Of a stretch of DNA of 64,000 nt, positions 16,689 through 25,589 are shown one piece after another; position 1 is the first letter of the stretch; every line of letters starts with the position of its first letter. The notes beneath the pieces are model-generated. The model saw only the letters and a program-made list of their open reading frames with translations. It made no database searches and was not told the DNA's origin. This DNA is from a virus: the IMG/VR virus record IMGVR_UViG_3300003877_000001, positions 1-64,000 of that record, one strand, 5' to 3'. The translations under genes and the position numbers were made by a program.

Positions 16689-17701
16689 AATTCTTTTAGT
16701 ATTTTTACTATCTTTTCTGAAGCATGTCCATCACCAAATGGTGATTCATATTTAATAATTGAATTGTTTATATATTTTTCAAATATATCTGGTAATTCTA
16801 ATGGTGATTTAACCATTCTTGTAGAATATCCTATTGCTTCGGGTCTTTCCGTTACTTTTCTGCAAGTTAAACAAATTTTATTTAAAAAGCTACATTCTTC
16901 TTGTATCCCACCTGAATCAGTTATAACTAATCTTGAATTTACTAAAACATCTAATAGTTCATCATGATCTAATGGTTCAATTATTTTAATGTTTGGTGCA
17001 TCAATGAATACTTTATTTATTTGAACTTTTGGGTTTGGATGCATTGGAAATATAAAATTAAGATAATTATGTTTTTTTGCTATTTCATTTATTAATAAAA
17101 ACCACTCTTTCATCCAATGATGATTTTCTCTTCTATGGAGTGTAATTAAAATATCGTTGCTACCTGTAAATGTTTTTAATTTTTCTTTCCAAGGTAATAG
17201 ATTATCTAATCCTGTATTTCCCACAACATATATATCACCTTCTGTTTTTTCTCTTTCTAAGTACGTTTTAGATAAATCTGTTGGACATAAATGTATATCA
17301 GCAATTGATGACACTATACGTCTATTTGTTTCTTCTGGATATGGGTTTTTCTTATCAAATGTTCTTAATCCAGCTTCAAGATGAATTACTTTTATTTGAT
17401 GATGAAATGCAGACAATGCAACGGCTAATACTGATGTCGTATCGCCTTGTACTAAAACATATTTTAATGTTGGTTCTAATCTAATTATAGATGTTAATTC
17501 ATTCATTATTGAACTAACTATTGAATCTAAACGATTTTCACCATCTTTAATTGATATTACATAATCTGATTTAAAATCAGCAATATTTAAATGTTGACCA
17601 GTAAATAGTATTTTATAATCAATATTATTTTTTATAAACTCTTTAATTAAAGGTTTAATTTTCAAATATTCTGGTCTTGTTCCAAATGTTAATAGTATCA
17701 T
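16685..17701 (-). CDS. wecB: UDP-N-acetylglucosamine 2-epimerase
   Basis: 338 residues of the non-hydrolysing 2-epimerase family (GT-B-like fold): FGTRPEYLK at the start, FTGQH (about 33-37), VQGDTTS (about 94-100), HLEAGLRTFD, PEETNRRIVSSIAD, HRREN (about 187-191), and TDSGGIQEE with TERPEAI near the end. These contribute the UDP-GlcNAc site and catalytic His/Asp/Glu. The product UDP-ManNAc feeds surface polysaccharide assembly. Slightly short for the family (about 370). ATGA overlaps on both sides place it firmly in the operon. Confidence 0.88.
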   Translation of the reverse strand: MILLTFGTRPEYLKIKPLIKEFIKNNIDYKILFTGQHLNIADFKSDYVISIKDGENRLDSIVSSIMNELTSIIRLEPTLKYVLVQGDTTSVLAVALSAFHHQIKVIHLEAGLRTFDKKNPYPEETNRRIVSSIADIHLCPTDLSKTYLEREKTEGDIYVVGNTGLDNLLPWKEKLKTFTGSNDILITLHRRENHHWMKEWFLLINEIAKKHNYLNFIFPMHPNPKVQINKVFIDAPNIKIIEPLDHDELLDVLVNSRLVITDSGGIQEECSFLNKICLTCRKVTERPEAIGYSTRMVKSPLELPDIFEKYINNSIIKYESPFGDGHASEKIVKILKEL

Positions 17702-18399
17702 AAGTTTTCAATTATTTTTTTTACATATTGAATATCATCATCATTTAATTGTTTATTGGTATATAATGATTTATACCATGTTTCCGTTATCATACCACCC
17801 CTTCTAAGTATATGCCCAAAATCTAAAACATGTTTTTTATCAGTACCTAATATGATAGCACCATCATTTTTTGCAACATCTCTTAATTCCCATTCCCAAG
17901 GAGAAATTCCTAATTCAAAATATTTCATAAAATATGATGTTCTCCATACACCATAATGTAACGATAATCTATATTCCCCATTATTAGGTAATTTAATAAA
18001 ATTATAATCATTCCCATTTTTATAAATATCATTACCATATACACTTGGTGCAGCAGATGTTAAACAGATTTTTACTACTTTGTCATCATTATCCATTAAT
18101 TTTTTAAATTCATTTATCATTTCAATATTTAATTCATCAACTGCAACAATATCATCATTACCATATATAAAATATTCATCTTTAAAATCTTTAAAAAAAT
18201 TATATATATCATTAGTGAAATTATCTGCACCATTATCATTACCCAAACAAAAAAACTTCCAATTACCCATATCAAATTCAGGTTTTTTATATCCTAAAAT
18301 AGTAATGTCTAAATTTGAACCGCCAAATTTATCCATTGTATATTTATTAGCTTCTAATATATTACGATATTTATCACATGTAGGTATTATTATTTTCAT
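17698..18399 (-). CDS. Glycosyltransferase-like protein (GT-A type)
   Basis: 233 residues. The N-terminus IIIPTCDKYRN and the metal-site-like YFIYGNDDIVAVD (about 76-88) suggest a GT-A sugar transferase, and the later GISPWEWELRDVAKNDGAII is the acceptor-side acidic segment seen in short GT families. No closer family recognised. Overlaps its neighbours by four and one bases. Confidence 0.6.
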   Translation of the reverse strand: MKIIIPTCDKYRNILEANKYTMDKFGGSNLDITILGYKKPEFDMGNWKFFCLGNDNGADNFTNDIYNFFKDFKDEYFIYGNDDIVAVDELNIEMINEFKKLMDNDDKVVKICLTSAAPSVYGNDIYKNGNDYNFIKLPNNGEYRLSLHYGVWRTSYFMKYFELGISPWEWELRDVAKNDGAIILGTDKKHVLDFGHILRRGGMITETWYKSLYTNKQLNDDDIQYVKKIIENL

Positions 18400-19391
18400 T
18401 ATCTATTCGATTTAATACCCTGTAATTCATCCATCCAATGATCAACCATTTCATGCATCATTATCTCAAATGAATATTCTGGTTTCCAACCTAAAACATT
18501 TCTTGCTTTTGTTGAATCACCCTTTAGATATGGTAACTCTTCTGGTCTAATAAATTTAGGGTTTTGTACTACATAATCTTTATAATTCATATCTAAATAA
18601 CTAAAAACAACATCACACATTTCACGAACTGAATGTGTTTCCATTGTTGATATAACAAAATCGTCTGCAATATCATGATTAATTACTTTATGCATTGCAC
18701 GAACATAATCTTTTGAATGCCCCCAATCTCTATAAGAATCAATATTCCCTAATTCTAGTTTATCTGCCTTTCCTAATTTAATCATACATGCAATTTTAAC
18801 TACTTTATTTGTAACAAAATTACTTCCTCTTCTTGGTGATTCATGATTAAATAATATTCCGTTGGTTGCGTGTAAATTATAAGCACGTCTATAATGACGA
18901 ACCATATTATATGAGAATACTTTAGCACAACCATAAGGAGATACTGGATTCATTAATGTAGTTTCTCTTTGAAACTTATCATTCTCAACAGTTAAACCAA
19001 ACATTTCAGATGAACTTGCTTGATAAAATTTAGCATCAGGGCAAAGTCTTTTATACGCTTCTAATATATTAACAACACCCAACGCATTTGTTTGTACTGT
19101 AAATTGTGGTATATCAAAACTAATTCTAACGTGTGACTGAGCACCTAAATTATATATTTCATCGGGCATTATTTCGGTTAATAGACGTTCTATTGATGTT
19201 TGATCTAATAAATCACCATAATGTACGTACATATTTTTATTACTTCTTAAACCTTCAATCCTATATTGTTGGTTTTCAGCAACAGAGTTTCTTCTAATCA
19301 TTCCATGTACTTCATATCCTAGTGATAATAAATATTCACTAAGATAACTACCATCTTGACCACTAATTCCTGTTATAAACGCTTTTTTCAT
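18399..19391 (-). CDS. gmd: GDP-mannose 4,6-dehydratase
   Basis: 330 residues, full length for the family. Rossmann motif ITGISGQDGSYLSEYLL (7-23), HYGDLLDQTS, YNLGAQSHVR, catalytic Ser/Glu region ASSSEMFG and Y-x3-K as YGCAK (about 151-155), the Gmd-specific NHESPRRGSNFVT, and YRDWGHSKDYV. Converts GDP-D-mannose to GDP-4-keto-6-deoxymannose, the entry point to GDP-fucose, GDP-rhamnose and GDP-perosamine. An aminotransferase-like gene lies directly upstream; no GDP-fucose synthase is visible in the window. Confidence 0.93.
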   Translation of the reverse strand: MKKAFITGISGQDGSYLSEYLLSLGYEVHGMIRRNSVAENQQYRIEGLRSNKNMYVHYGDLLDQTSIERLLTEIMPDEIYNLGAQSHVRISFDIPQFTVQTNALGVVNILEAYKRLCPDAKFYQASSSEMFGLTVENDKFQRETTLMNPVSPYGCAKVFSYNMVRHYRRAYNLHATNGILFNHESPRRGSNFVTNKVVKIACMIKLGKADKLELGNIDSYRDWGHSKDYVRAMHKVINHDIADDFVISTMETHSVREMCDVVFSYLDMNYKDYVVQNPKFIRPEELPYLKGDSTKARNVLGWKPEYSFEIMMHEMVDHWMDELQGIKSNR

Positions 19392-19408
19392 ATTTTATAT
19401 TTATTTTA

Positions 19409-20140
19409 CTATATTCTTATATTTTTTATCATTTCTTCAATATCTGGATACATCGTACTATTTCCACTATCTTCATTTTCTTCAGGTACACTATCCATTA
19501 ATATTATTCCTCTTGCTGCATCTTCAGGTGTCATATACATATGATATCCCTTTGTTTTTATATGATTACAATCATTATATGATACTGTCAGATCTCTACC
19601 ATCATAACTCATTAATTTTAACATCTTTGCTGCTTCCTTATCATCAGTTAAAATAATACCACCCTTACCAATTGGTATTCTTTTCTTTATTTGAAAAGAT
19701 ACAACCTGTAATGCATTATTTCCAACATACATGTCTTTAGTCCAACGTACTGCACCATCATATACTCTAGTAGGATTTAATCGATAAATTCCACTCCATT
19801 CATAATCTTTAAACTCATAATCTAATCCTACTTGATTAATTAACATAGGTAATGAAACATATGTTCTATTAGGTATGGTTATTTTAGGATGAATATTCCA
19901 TTCAACCATTATTTCACCAATATTCATTAGATATTTTAATGATAAAAACATACCATTTGTACAACAATCAGTTAAAATACCATATTTTGCACCTGCAAAT
20001 TCAGCAACTTTTTGTTCAAACATGTCAATCACTTCTCTTGGGTCGTTCCAATAATAACCCATTTCTTTTATTATGTCAAGTTCTGGACGTTGTAAATGTT
20101 TGGGTATTTGACCTAAAGGATAACTATCATATTTTTCCAT
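19409..20140 (-). CDS. Short DegT/DnrJ-type sugar aminotransferase-like protein
   Basis: 243 residues. AEFAGAKYGILTDCCTNGMF matches the cofactor-binding start of DegT aminotransferases, and VVSFQIKKRIPIGKGGIIL keeps the catalytic Lys in the expected S-F-x3-K...G-x-GG spacing (Glu of the usual GEGG is Lys). The C-terminal small domain of this family (usual length about 370) is missing. A paralogue with the same truncation forms the C-terminal half of 23788-24840. With Gmd next to it, GDP-4-keto-6-deoxymannose amination is a possible reaction; inference only. Confidence 0.7.
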   Translation of the reverse strand: MEKYDSYPLGQIPKHLQRPELDIIKEMGYYWNDPREVIDMFEQKVAEFAGAKYGILTDCCTNGMFLSLKYLMNIGEIMVEWNIHPKITIPNRTYVSLPMLINQVGLDYEFKDYEWSGIYRLNPTRVYDGAVRWTKDMYVGNNALQVVSFQIKKRIPIGKGGIILTDDKEAAKMLKLMSYDGRDLTVSYNDCNHIKTKGYHMYMTPEDAARGIILMDSVPEENEDSGNSTMYPDIEEMIKNIRI

Positions 20141-20990
20141 TCTTTATATTTTTTATTTCATTTTTTAATATCCAATCATTCATTTTAATATGTCTCATTT
20201 TAGGATAAACTACAATACCATTACATAATAGTGCAGATGCATAACTAAAAGAACTTATAGATAATACTAATAATTTAGCATTTATCATTCTAATAAACAT
20301 TTCATTTGAACTAATTTCATCATCATATATTATTTTATATTTATTATATGGTTTTGGATTAAAATTCAATCTTTGTGTGGTTATTATTATGTTTTCATTT
20401 CCATTTTTTGTTAATGTATCTAATATATTTAAATAATAATCATCGTTTAATATTCTATTTTGATATTTTACAATGTCTGATCTTCTAATATGTATGATTA
20501 TTTCGTTTGACATTTCATGTTTAAATTGAAATAATGAAAATATCTTACTTCTATATTTTTTCATTATTTCAATACTTAAATCTTTTCTATCTAAATGTTT
20601 ATGTAATGTTGATATTAAATATATTTTATTTTTATGTTCATTATTTTTTATTTCTCTAACTACTTGGGTCATATCACCTTTAACAATAGTAAAATCATTT
20701 AAAATTATATTATTAACATCAACACCCACATAATTTAATGTTTTATCCCATTCATTAGCACTCTTAATATACCCTTCTCTATTCCATGTACTATAATTTT
20801 TTGATCTTGTTTTTTCACCAGCAAGAAAATTAACACCAAACCCTTCATATGATAGTGGAACATTTAAGTATTCAATATCTTTAGAATATTCTTCATTTAA
20901 ATAATATGCAAACGCACAAACATTGAAAATTCTTTGAACTCTAGCACCCATTCCATCTTGTGCTATATTACATGCAATATATGTTTTCAT
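20127..20990 (-). CDS. Fucosyltransferase-like protein (GT11-type motif)
   Basis: 287 residues. EIIIHIRRSDIVKYQ (about 163-177) is the H-x-RR-x-D GDP-binding motif of alpha-1,2/alpha-1,6 fucosyltransferases, followed by the DDYYLN segment and, near the end, SISSFSYASALL, equivalent to the conserved SSFS...AALL donor loop. The N-terminus (CNIAQDGMGARVQRIFNVCA) matches the GGLGNQ-like opening of the family loosely. Its likely donor, a GDP-deoxyhexose, fits the Gmd gene in the same operon. Confidence 0.7.
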   Translation of the reverse strand: MKTYIACNIAQDGMGARVQRIFNVCAFAYYLNEEYSKDIEYLNVPLSYEGFGVNFLAGEKTRSKNYSTWNREGYIKSANEWDKTLNYVGVDVNNIILNDFTIVKGDMTQVVREIKNNEHKNKIYLISTLHKHLDRKDLSIEIMKKYRSKIFSLFQFKHEMSNEIIIHIRRSDIVKYQNRILNDDYYLNILDTLTKNGNENIIITTQRLNFNPKPYNKYKIIYDDEISSNEMFIRMINAKLLVLSISSFSYASALLCNGIVVYPKMRHIKMNDWILKNEIKNIKNGKI

Positions 20991-21691
20991 ATTAATATGT
21001 TTACATTTCTTTCTAAAGCAATTGTATTATACATTTGAATATCTTCTCTATACATATTCATTATTTTCATTTTAATATTAAAATTTGTTTTAATATAATT
21101 TGAAATTAATTTTTTCTTTTCCTCATTACCAACATTATCGTTTGGGAAATCTAAATCATTTTTAATCTTATATTTCTCTTTAAATTCTTTATATTCCCAT
21201 GATAAATTCTTCTCTAACATTATTTCGTCAATATCATTAATATTTAAACCTCTATCTTCTATAAATTTAATTTGTGGATATGTAACAGCATCATAATAAT
21301 TATTATCACTAATAGCATTCAAAAAATATTTAAAACTTTCAATAACATCATCTTGATTCTTATAAAAACAAGATTTTTTTGTTTCTTCTATTGGATGTTG
21401 ATTTGGATATCCATTATCTTCAAGTCTTAATAAATAAAGATACATTGAAATTACTCTATCAATTGGATTTCTTAATATACAAACAGTAACTAATCCTTTA
21501 TCTTTAACATCAATATATTTAAAATATCTACCACGCATATTTAATGCATTTCTAAATGAAATTGATGCGTTTTTATATATATGAATAAATGCAAACCTTT
21601 CTTCTGGGTCTACAAAACAACCATCAATTTTATAATTATATTTATTATATGGTTTATGTATACACATATCCCAATTTTTTCGCATTTTCAA
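20987..21691 (-). CDS. Carbohydrate sulfotransferase-like protein
   Basis: 234 residues. FAFIHIYKNASISFRNAL (about 33-50) is the 5'-phosphosulfate loop of sulfotransferases (pattern hIpKnAgtS) and VCILRNPIDRVISMYLYL (about 69-86) is the 3'-phosphate loop, both binding PAPS. Would transfer sulfate to a sugar. The frame opens at 21691 but overlaps the previous gene by 38 bp; ATG at 21667 (MCIHKPYN) gives a 14-bp overlap and may be the true start. Confidence 0.75.
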   Translation of the reverse strand: MKMRKNWDMCIHKPYNKYNYKIDGCFVDPEERFAFIHIYKNASISFRNALNMRGRYFKYIDVKDKGLVTVCILRNPIDRVISMYLYLLRLEDNGYPNQHPIEETKKSCFYKNQDDVIESFKYFLNAISDNNYYDAVTYPQIKFIEDRGLNINDIDEIMLEKNLSWEYKEFKEKYKIKNDLDFPNDNVGNEEKKKLISNYIKTNFNIKMKIMNMYREDIQMYNTIALERNVNILI

Positions 21692-22202
21692 TTATTTTAT
21701 TACCATCAATCTTTTTTATCAACTTTGCAGGATTACCCTTATATATACCCCATTCTTCAGTATCACCATATATTAAACTTCCTGCTGTAACTAAAACACC
21801 TTTTCTTAGTATTGTACCCGGTAATATAATTGCATTTGAACCAACATTTGAAAATTCTTTCATTATGATTGGTTTTATTATTTGACTACCAACCAGTTCT
21901 TTAGGTATTAAAGCACCAAATAAACCAGAATCATCAAACCTATCTGAACCACATACAATTCTAGCACCAGCCATAATATTATTAAATCCTTTTAATGTTA
22001 ACATTCCATCAATACCGCCAATAGATGTCACATGTGGTGCAATATGGATATAATCACCTGTTTTCATTCCAGTTGTACAATAAAAACCATAATCAATTGC
22101 AATATGATTACCCAGTTCAATTAATTCTGGTCTTTTAAATTCAACATTTGAATGTATAAATATATCTTTACCTTGTTTAATTTTCATATTTGTTACATTC
22201 AA
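21654..22202 (-). CDS. Left-handed beta-helix acetyltransferase (sugar O-acetyltransferase-like)
   Basis: 182 residues with hexapeptide-repeat character throughout (IAIDYGFYCT, IHIAPHVTSI, IMAGARIVCG, SNVGSNAIILPGTILRKGVLVTAGSLI) and the closing YKGNPAKLIKKI found in WbbJ/maltose-O-acetyltransferase relatives. A His (IAPHV) sits where the catalytic His is expected. Transfers acetyl from acetyl-CoA to a sugar or nucleotide sugar. Confidence 0.8.
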   Translation of the reverse strand: MNVTNMKIKQGKDIFIHSNVEFKRPELIELGNHIAIDYGFYCTTGMKTGDYIHIAPHVTSIGGIDGMLTLKGFNNIMAGARIVCGSDRFDDSGLFGALIPKELVGSQIIKPIIMKEFSNVGSNAIILPGTILRKGVLVTAGSLIYGDTEEWGIYKGNPAKLIKKIDGNKIIENAKKLGYVYT

Positions 22203-22734
22203 TATTTAAACTTATTAGTTGTCCATTTTTTTTATTCATATGTGGTAAATACGATTGTGAATGATCATCAAATTGTGAATGGTCTGTATTTCTCCAATCA
22301 TATTTCTTAACATTTTTAAAATTAATACCATTTAATATATTTTTTAATGAATCAAAATCATATATTGTTTTATGATAAATTATATTATTACCCATTTTCA
22401 TTTTGCCGAAAATAGGACCTAAAAAATTTTCTATTTGATAATTTTTATTATTATATAGGTTAGATATTGATTCAATATCAGGTGTTGCAATTCTTAACAC
22501 ACCGTTTGGTTTTAATACTCTATACCATTCTTTAAATACATCAATAATTTCATCTCTATCAAAATATCCAATCACATGTGATGCATAAATTATATCAGCA
22601 AAATTATTATTAAAGGGTAATAATGAGACATTACAATTATAATCTAAATGATTATAATCACCATTATCAACATGAATCCAATCTTTACCAAAATTTCTCC
22701 AACCACAACCTAAATGTAATTTAATTTCTTCCAT
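22177..22734 (-). CDS. SAM-dependent class I methyltransferase
   Basis: 185 residues. Motif I LHLGCGWRNFGKDWIHVDNG (about 6-25), an acidic second strand, ADIIYASHVIGYF and WYRVLKPNGVLRIATPD match the class I fold. Small size and operon context point to sugar or lipid-linked glycan methylation. Overlaps the acetyltransferase by 26 bp. Confidence 0.8.
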   Translation of the reverse strand: MEEIKLHLGCGWRNFGKDWIHVDNGDYNHLDYNCNVSLLPFNNNFADIIYASHVIGYFDRDEIIDVFKEWYRVLKPNGVLRIATPDIESISNLYNNKNYQIENFLGPIFGKMKMGNNIIYHKTIYDFDSLKNILNGINFKNVKKYDWRNTDHSQFDDHSQSYLPHMNKKNGQLISLNIECNKYEN

Positions 22735-23153
22735 TATATAAACCTTTTATCTAATTCTTGACCCTCATAAGGACCTGTCTTATATTCATATACTATGGTA
22801 TTATCTTCCAATATTTCATATGTATGACCACCATACAATGTAAATGAAGCATCCCCAACTTTAAGTGTTGGTGTTGCAATAACATTATCATTAATATCAT
22901 AAAAAGTACATTTAACACTACCATTAATAATCACCCAAGATTCTTGTGCAATTTGATTTTCATATGTTCTTTTCTTCTTAATATGTTTATGTGGTTTAAA
23001 TTTCTTACCTTTTTTCATTTTTAGTGAAGAACACTGAATAAAATTATCTTCAGGTACTAATTCAACTCTAGTTTCTTGTTTTTTTATATCATCTAATCTT
23101 CTTATAATATGAAGAAGTAATTTTGGATCTACTTTTGAATATATTTTTTCCAT
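22734..23153 (-). CDS. Cupin-fold protein
   Basis: 139 residues. KKFKPHKHIKKKRTYEN ... ESWVIINGSVKCTFYD ... VGDASFTLYGGHTYEIL follow the two cupin motifs (metal-binding His/Glu in the first, His in the second). In glycan loci such proteins are often sugar isomerases or epimerases, or bind the product; the substrate is unknown. One-base overlaps on both sides. Confidence 0.7.
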   Translation of the reverse strand: MEKIYSKVDPKLLLHIIRRLDDIKKQETRVELVPEDNFIQCSSLKMKKGKKFKPHKHIKKKRTYENQIAQESWVIINGSVKCTFYDINDNVIATPTLKVGDASFTLYGGHTYEILEDNTIVYEYKTGPYEGQELDKRFI

Positions 23154-23791
23154 TATATTTTTTTATTTTTAAATGTCATTTCTTTATGCATTGTTATACC
23201 ATCATTTAAATCGATTAATACATCAAAATATTTTTTTAAATAATCAATTAATTTTGATAATTTTTCTTTTAATTGAATATGAATTTCTACTGATATATAT
23301 TTAATTTTAGATAAATCCTTATTCATTAATAGATTATATTCACTCCCCTCACAATCAACCTTCAAGTAATCAATTTCTTTAGTTCCAATTATTTCATAAA
23401 TATCTTCAATAGTAATTGTTTCAACCATTTCATAGTTATTATCATCCCATCTATCATCATCATATGTAGATGCATTTCCTGAATAATTAGATGCTTTATA
23501 TGCTTTTAATTTAATTTTATCACCAGATTTATTTGAAACAGCATATTTATAAAGTTTAACATTATCAAACATTTCAATATTTTTTAAGCATTCATTATAT
23601 GTATATTCTGCTGGTTCAAAACAATATATTTTTTCAAATTTATTATGATTAACAATTGGAAACCCACCAACATTTGCACCAACATCTACTGCAACACCAA
23701 AACCATTAAATTCATCAGGCACATAATATGCCTTTTTTACACCATTTATTCTTGTTGTTAACCAATTTGTAGGGTCGTTAAATTCTATCAT
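23153..23791 (-). CDS. FkbM-family methyltransferase
   Basis: 212 residues. VAVDVGANVGGFPIVNH (about 33-49), YCFEPAEYTYNECLKN, and IDYLKVDCEGSEYNLL with SVEIH are the ordered FkbM motifs. These SAM enzymes methylate sugar hydroxyls or carboxylates. A second methyltransferase in the operon suggests a methylated, phage-specific glycan. Confidence 0.85.
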   Translation of the reverse strand: MIEFNDPTNWLTTRINGVKKAYYVPDEFNGFGVAVDVGANVGGFPIVNHNKFEKIYCFEPAEYTYNECLKNIEMFDNVKLYKYAVSNKSGDKIKLKAYKASNYSGNASTYDDDRWDDNNYEMVETITIEDIYEIIGTKEIDYLKVDCEGSEYNLLMNKDLSKIKYISVEIHIQLKEKLSKLIDYLKKYFDVLIDLNDGITMHKEMTFKNKKI

Positions 23792-24840
23792 ATTTGTTTA
23801 AATTTATTAAATACATCATTAGTTTTTAAATCTTTATATCCACCGTTTTCACCTAAATCAGCAACATTTTGTGGATAATTTTGCATTAATGCAAGACCAT
23901 GTGCTGCTTCTTGTGGTGTCATATACATATTCCAACCAAGTGTTTTTATATTATCATCTTTATAACCAATTGCTGATCTTCCTTCATATCTTGCTTTCTT
24001 AAACCATTCAACAGCTTCAGGGTTGTCGGTTAATATCATACCACCCTTACCCATTGGTAGTGTTTTTTTTATATGAAATGACAAACATATAAATTTACCT
24101 TTCATATACATATTAGATGTAAATCTTTTAGCAGCATCAATTACAGGTAAAGGTTCTAATGAATACATACCAGACCATTCATAATTTCTAAATTTTACAT
24201 CATAACCAGCATGAATTGCAGACATTGGTACTGATAAATATGTTTTATTTGGAATAATAACATATTCATTATCATAATCTTCTAGTTCTTTCATATACAT
24301 TAAAGAAAGAAATATTGCATTAGTACAACTATCAATAGCTACCGCATAAGGTGCACCAGTATATTTAGCAACTTCTTCTTCAAACATTTCAACAATTTTA
24401 AATGGATTATGTAAATTTGTTTTATATTCTACAAATTCTTTTTTATAATATTTGAATTTTGAATCTTCCATTACAAACTTAAACCCACATGAAATAAAAA
24501 GTTTATTACTAGACTCATTATCATGTTTAACTTTAGCAAAAGATGTTGGGGCTAATCTCATTAGTTCGTTAATCATTAATTTACCATATCCTTTCTTTTG
24601 GTGATCAGGATGTGTACAAACCCTAATATCATTATCAACAGAACCAACAAAACCTACTGGAATATCATTAACCAAACAAATCCAATATTCGTCATTATGC
24701 TTTTCCATATACTTTTCCTGTTGTTTTGATGTAATTTGAACATTTTCAATAAACCCATCTTGAACTTGATCATTAGATCTTAGTTTTCTAATAAATTCCC
24801 AATACCTTTTCTCGTTCTTTACTAACTTTACCATATACAA
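23788..24840 (-). CDS. GNAT acetyltransferase fused to a short DegT-type aminotransferase
   Basis: 350 residues in two parts. Residues 1-130 are a GNAT domain with the acetyl-CoA loop VCTHPDHQKKGYGKLMINEL and a typical ISCGF beta-bulge after it. Residues 135-350 are a DegT-like domain paralogous to 19409-20140, including VAIDSCTNAIFLSL and CLSFHIKKTLPMGKGGMIL with the catalytic Lys. Joining an aminotransferase to an N-acetyltransferase would make an N-acetylated amino sugar in one protein. Both paralogues lack the C-terminal small domain. Confidence 0.75.
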   Translation of the reverse strand: MYMVKLVKNEKRYWEFIRKLRSNDQVQDGFIENVQITSKQQEKYMEKHNDEYWICLVNDIPVGFVGSVDNDIRVCTHPDHQKKGYGKLMINELMRLAPTSFAKVKHDNESSNKLFISCGFKFVMEDSKFKYYKKEFVEYKTNLHNPFKIVEMFEEEVAKYTGAPYAVAIDSCTNAIFLSLMYMKELEDYDNEYVIIPNKTYLSVPMSAIHAGYDVKFRNYEWSGMYSLEPLPVIDAAKRFTSNMYMKGKFICLSFHIKKTLPMGKGGMILTDNPEAVEWFKKARYEGRSAIGYKDDNIKTLGWNMYMTPQEAAHGLALMQNYPQNVADLGENGGYKDLKTNDVFNKFKQI

Positions 24841-25589
24841 ATTTTTCTATTTCCTCCTTTTAAATACCCCCTTATACCTTTCATACCTAAATAATCATTC
24901 ATTGTAGTACCAACATCTATATATGTATTATTTGGGTATTTCTTATATAAATGATGTATTAAAAAATTACTTAGTGATGATGCCGAAAATAAAAATACAT
25001 GATTTTCAATTAAATTTTCACTAATCCAATTGTCCATATGTTCAATTAATTCATAATCATTAATAATACAATTTTTACCAACTCTAAAATCTTTTTCAAC
25101 CTTAAATGGTAGTCCATCAATATGTCCAATTTCATTTAGAACGTAAACAATTTTCTTATTTGAAAATTCTGGAATCATATATTCTTTAAATAATGGGAAA
25201 TTACCATTAACCCATAAATTAGACCATGTTAATAAATCACTATTTGGATTACCATCATACCAATCAACCATTTCATCAAAATCTGCTTGACCAACACAAC
25301 AACGACAAGATAATCCCACATAATAGTTATTTTGAAGATGTTGATAAGCATCCATTAATTCTTGTCTATAAAATTGGTGTTTATTTGGATCAAAATGTTT
25401 ATAATCCTCTGGATGATAAAATCCTGCTGTTTTTTTATTACCTATTTTAAAATAATCATTAGCAAGAATAAGTTCTTTATTTTGCATTATACGTAATTCA
25501 CCATCTGAAAATCTACTAAAGGCAAAATTTTCACCCCTTTTAAATTTATCAAATAACATAAAAAAATGTTCTTTAAATATTTTACTCAT
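24828..25589 (-). CDS. GT-D-type glycosyltransferase-like protein
   Basis: 253 residues. AFSRFSDGELRIM (about 22-34) resembles the RFGDGE segment of GT-D glycosyltransferases (DUF1792 relatives), where D-x-E binds the metal/nucleotide. The C-terminus has FLFSASSLSNFLIHHLYKKY and a YIDVGTTMNDYLG strand-turn also seen in that family (VLIALGPTA.. DIGH..), though similarity is loose. Next to other glycosyltransferases in the same operon. Confidence 0.6.
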   Translation of the reverse strand: MSKIFKEHFFMLFDKFKRGENFAFSRFSDGELRIMQNKELILANDYFKIGNKKTAGFYHPEDYKHFDPNKHQFYRQELMDAYQHLQNNYYVGLSCRCCVGQADFDEMVDWYDGNPNSDLLTWSNLWVNGNFPLFKEYMIPEFSNKKIVYVLNEIGHIDGLPFKVEKDFRVGKNCIINDYELIEHMDNWISENLIENHVFLFSASSLSNFLIHHLYKKYPNNTYIDVGTTMNDYLGMKGIRGYLKGGNRKICIW

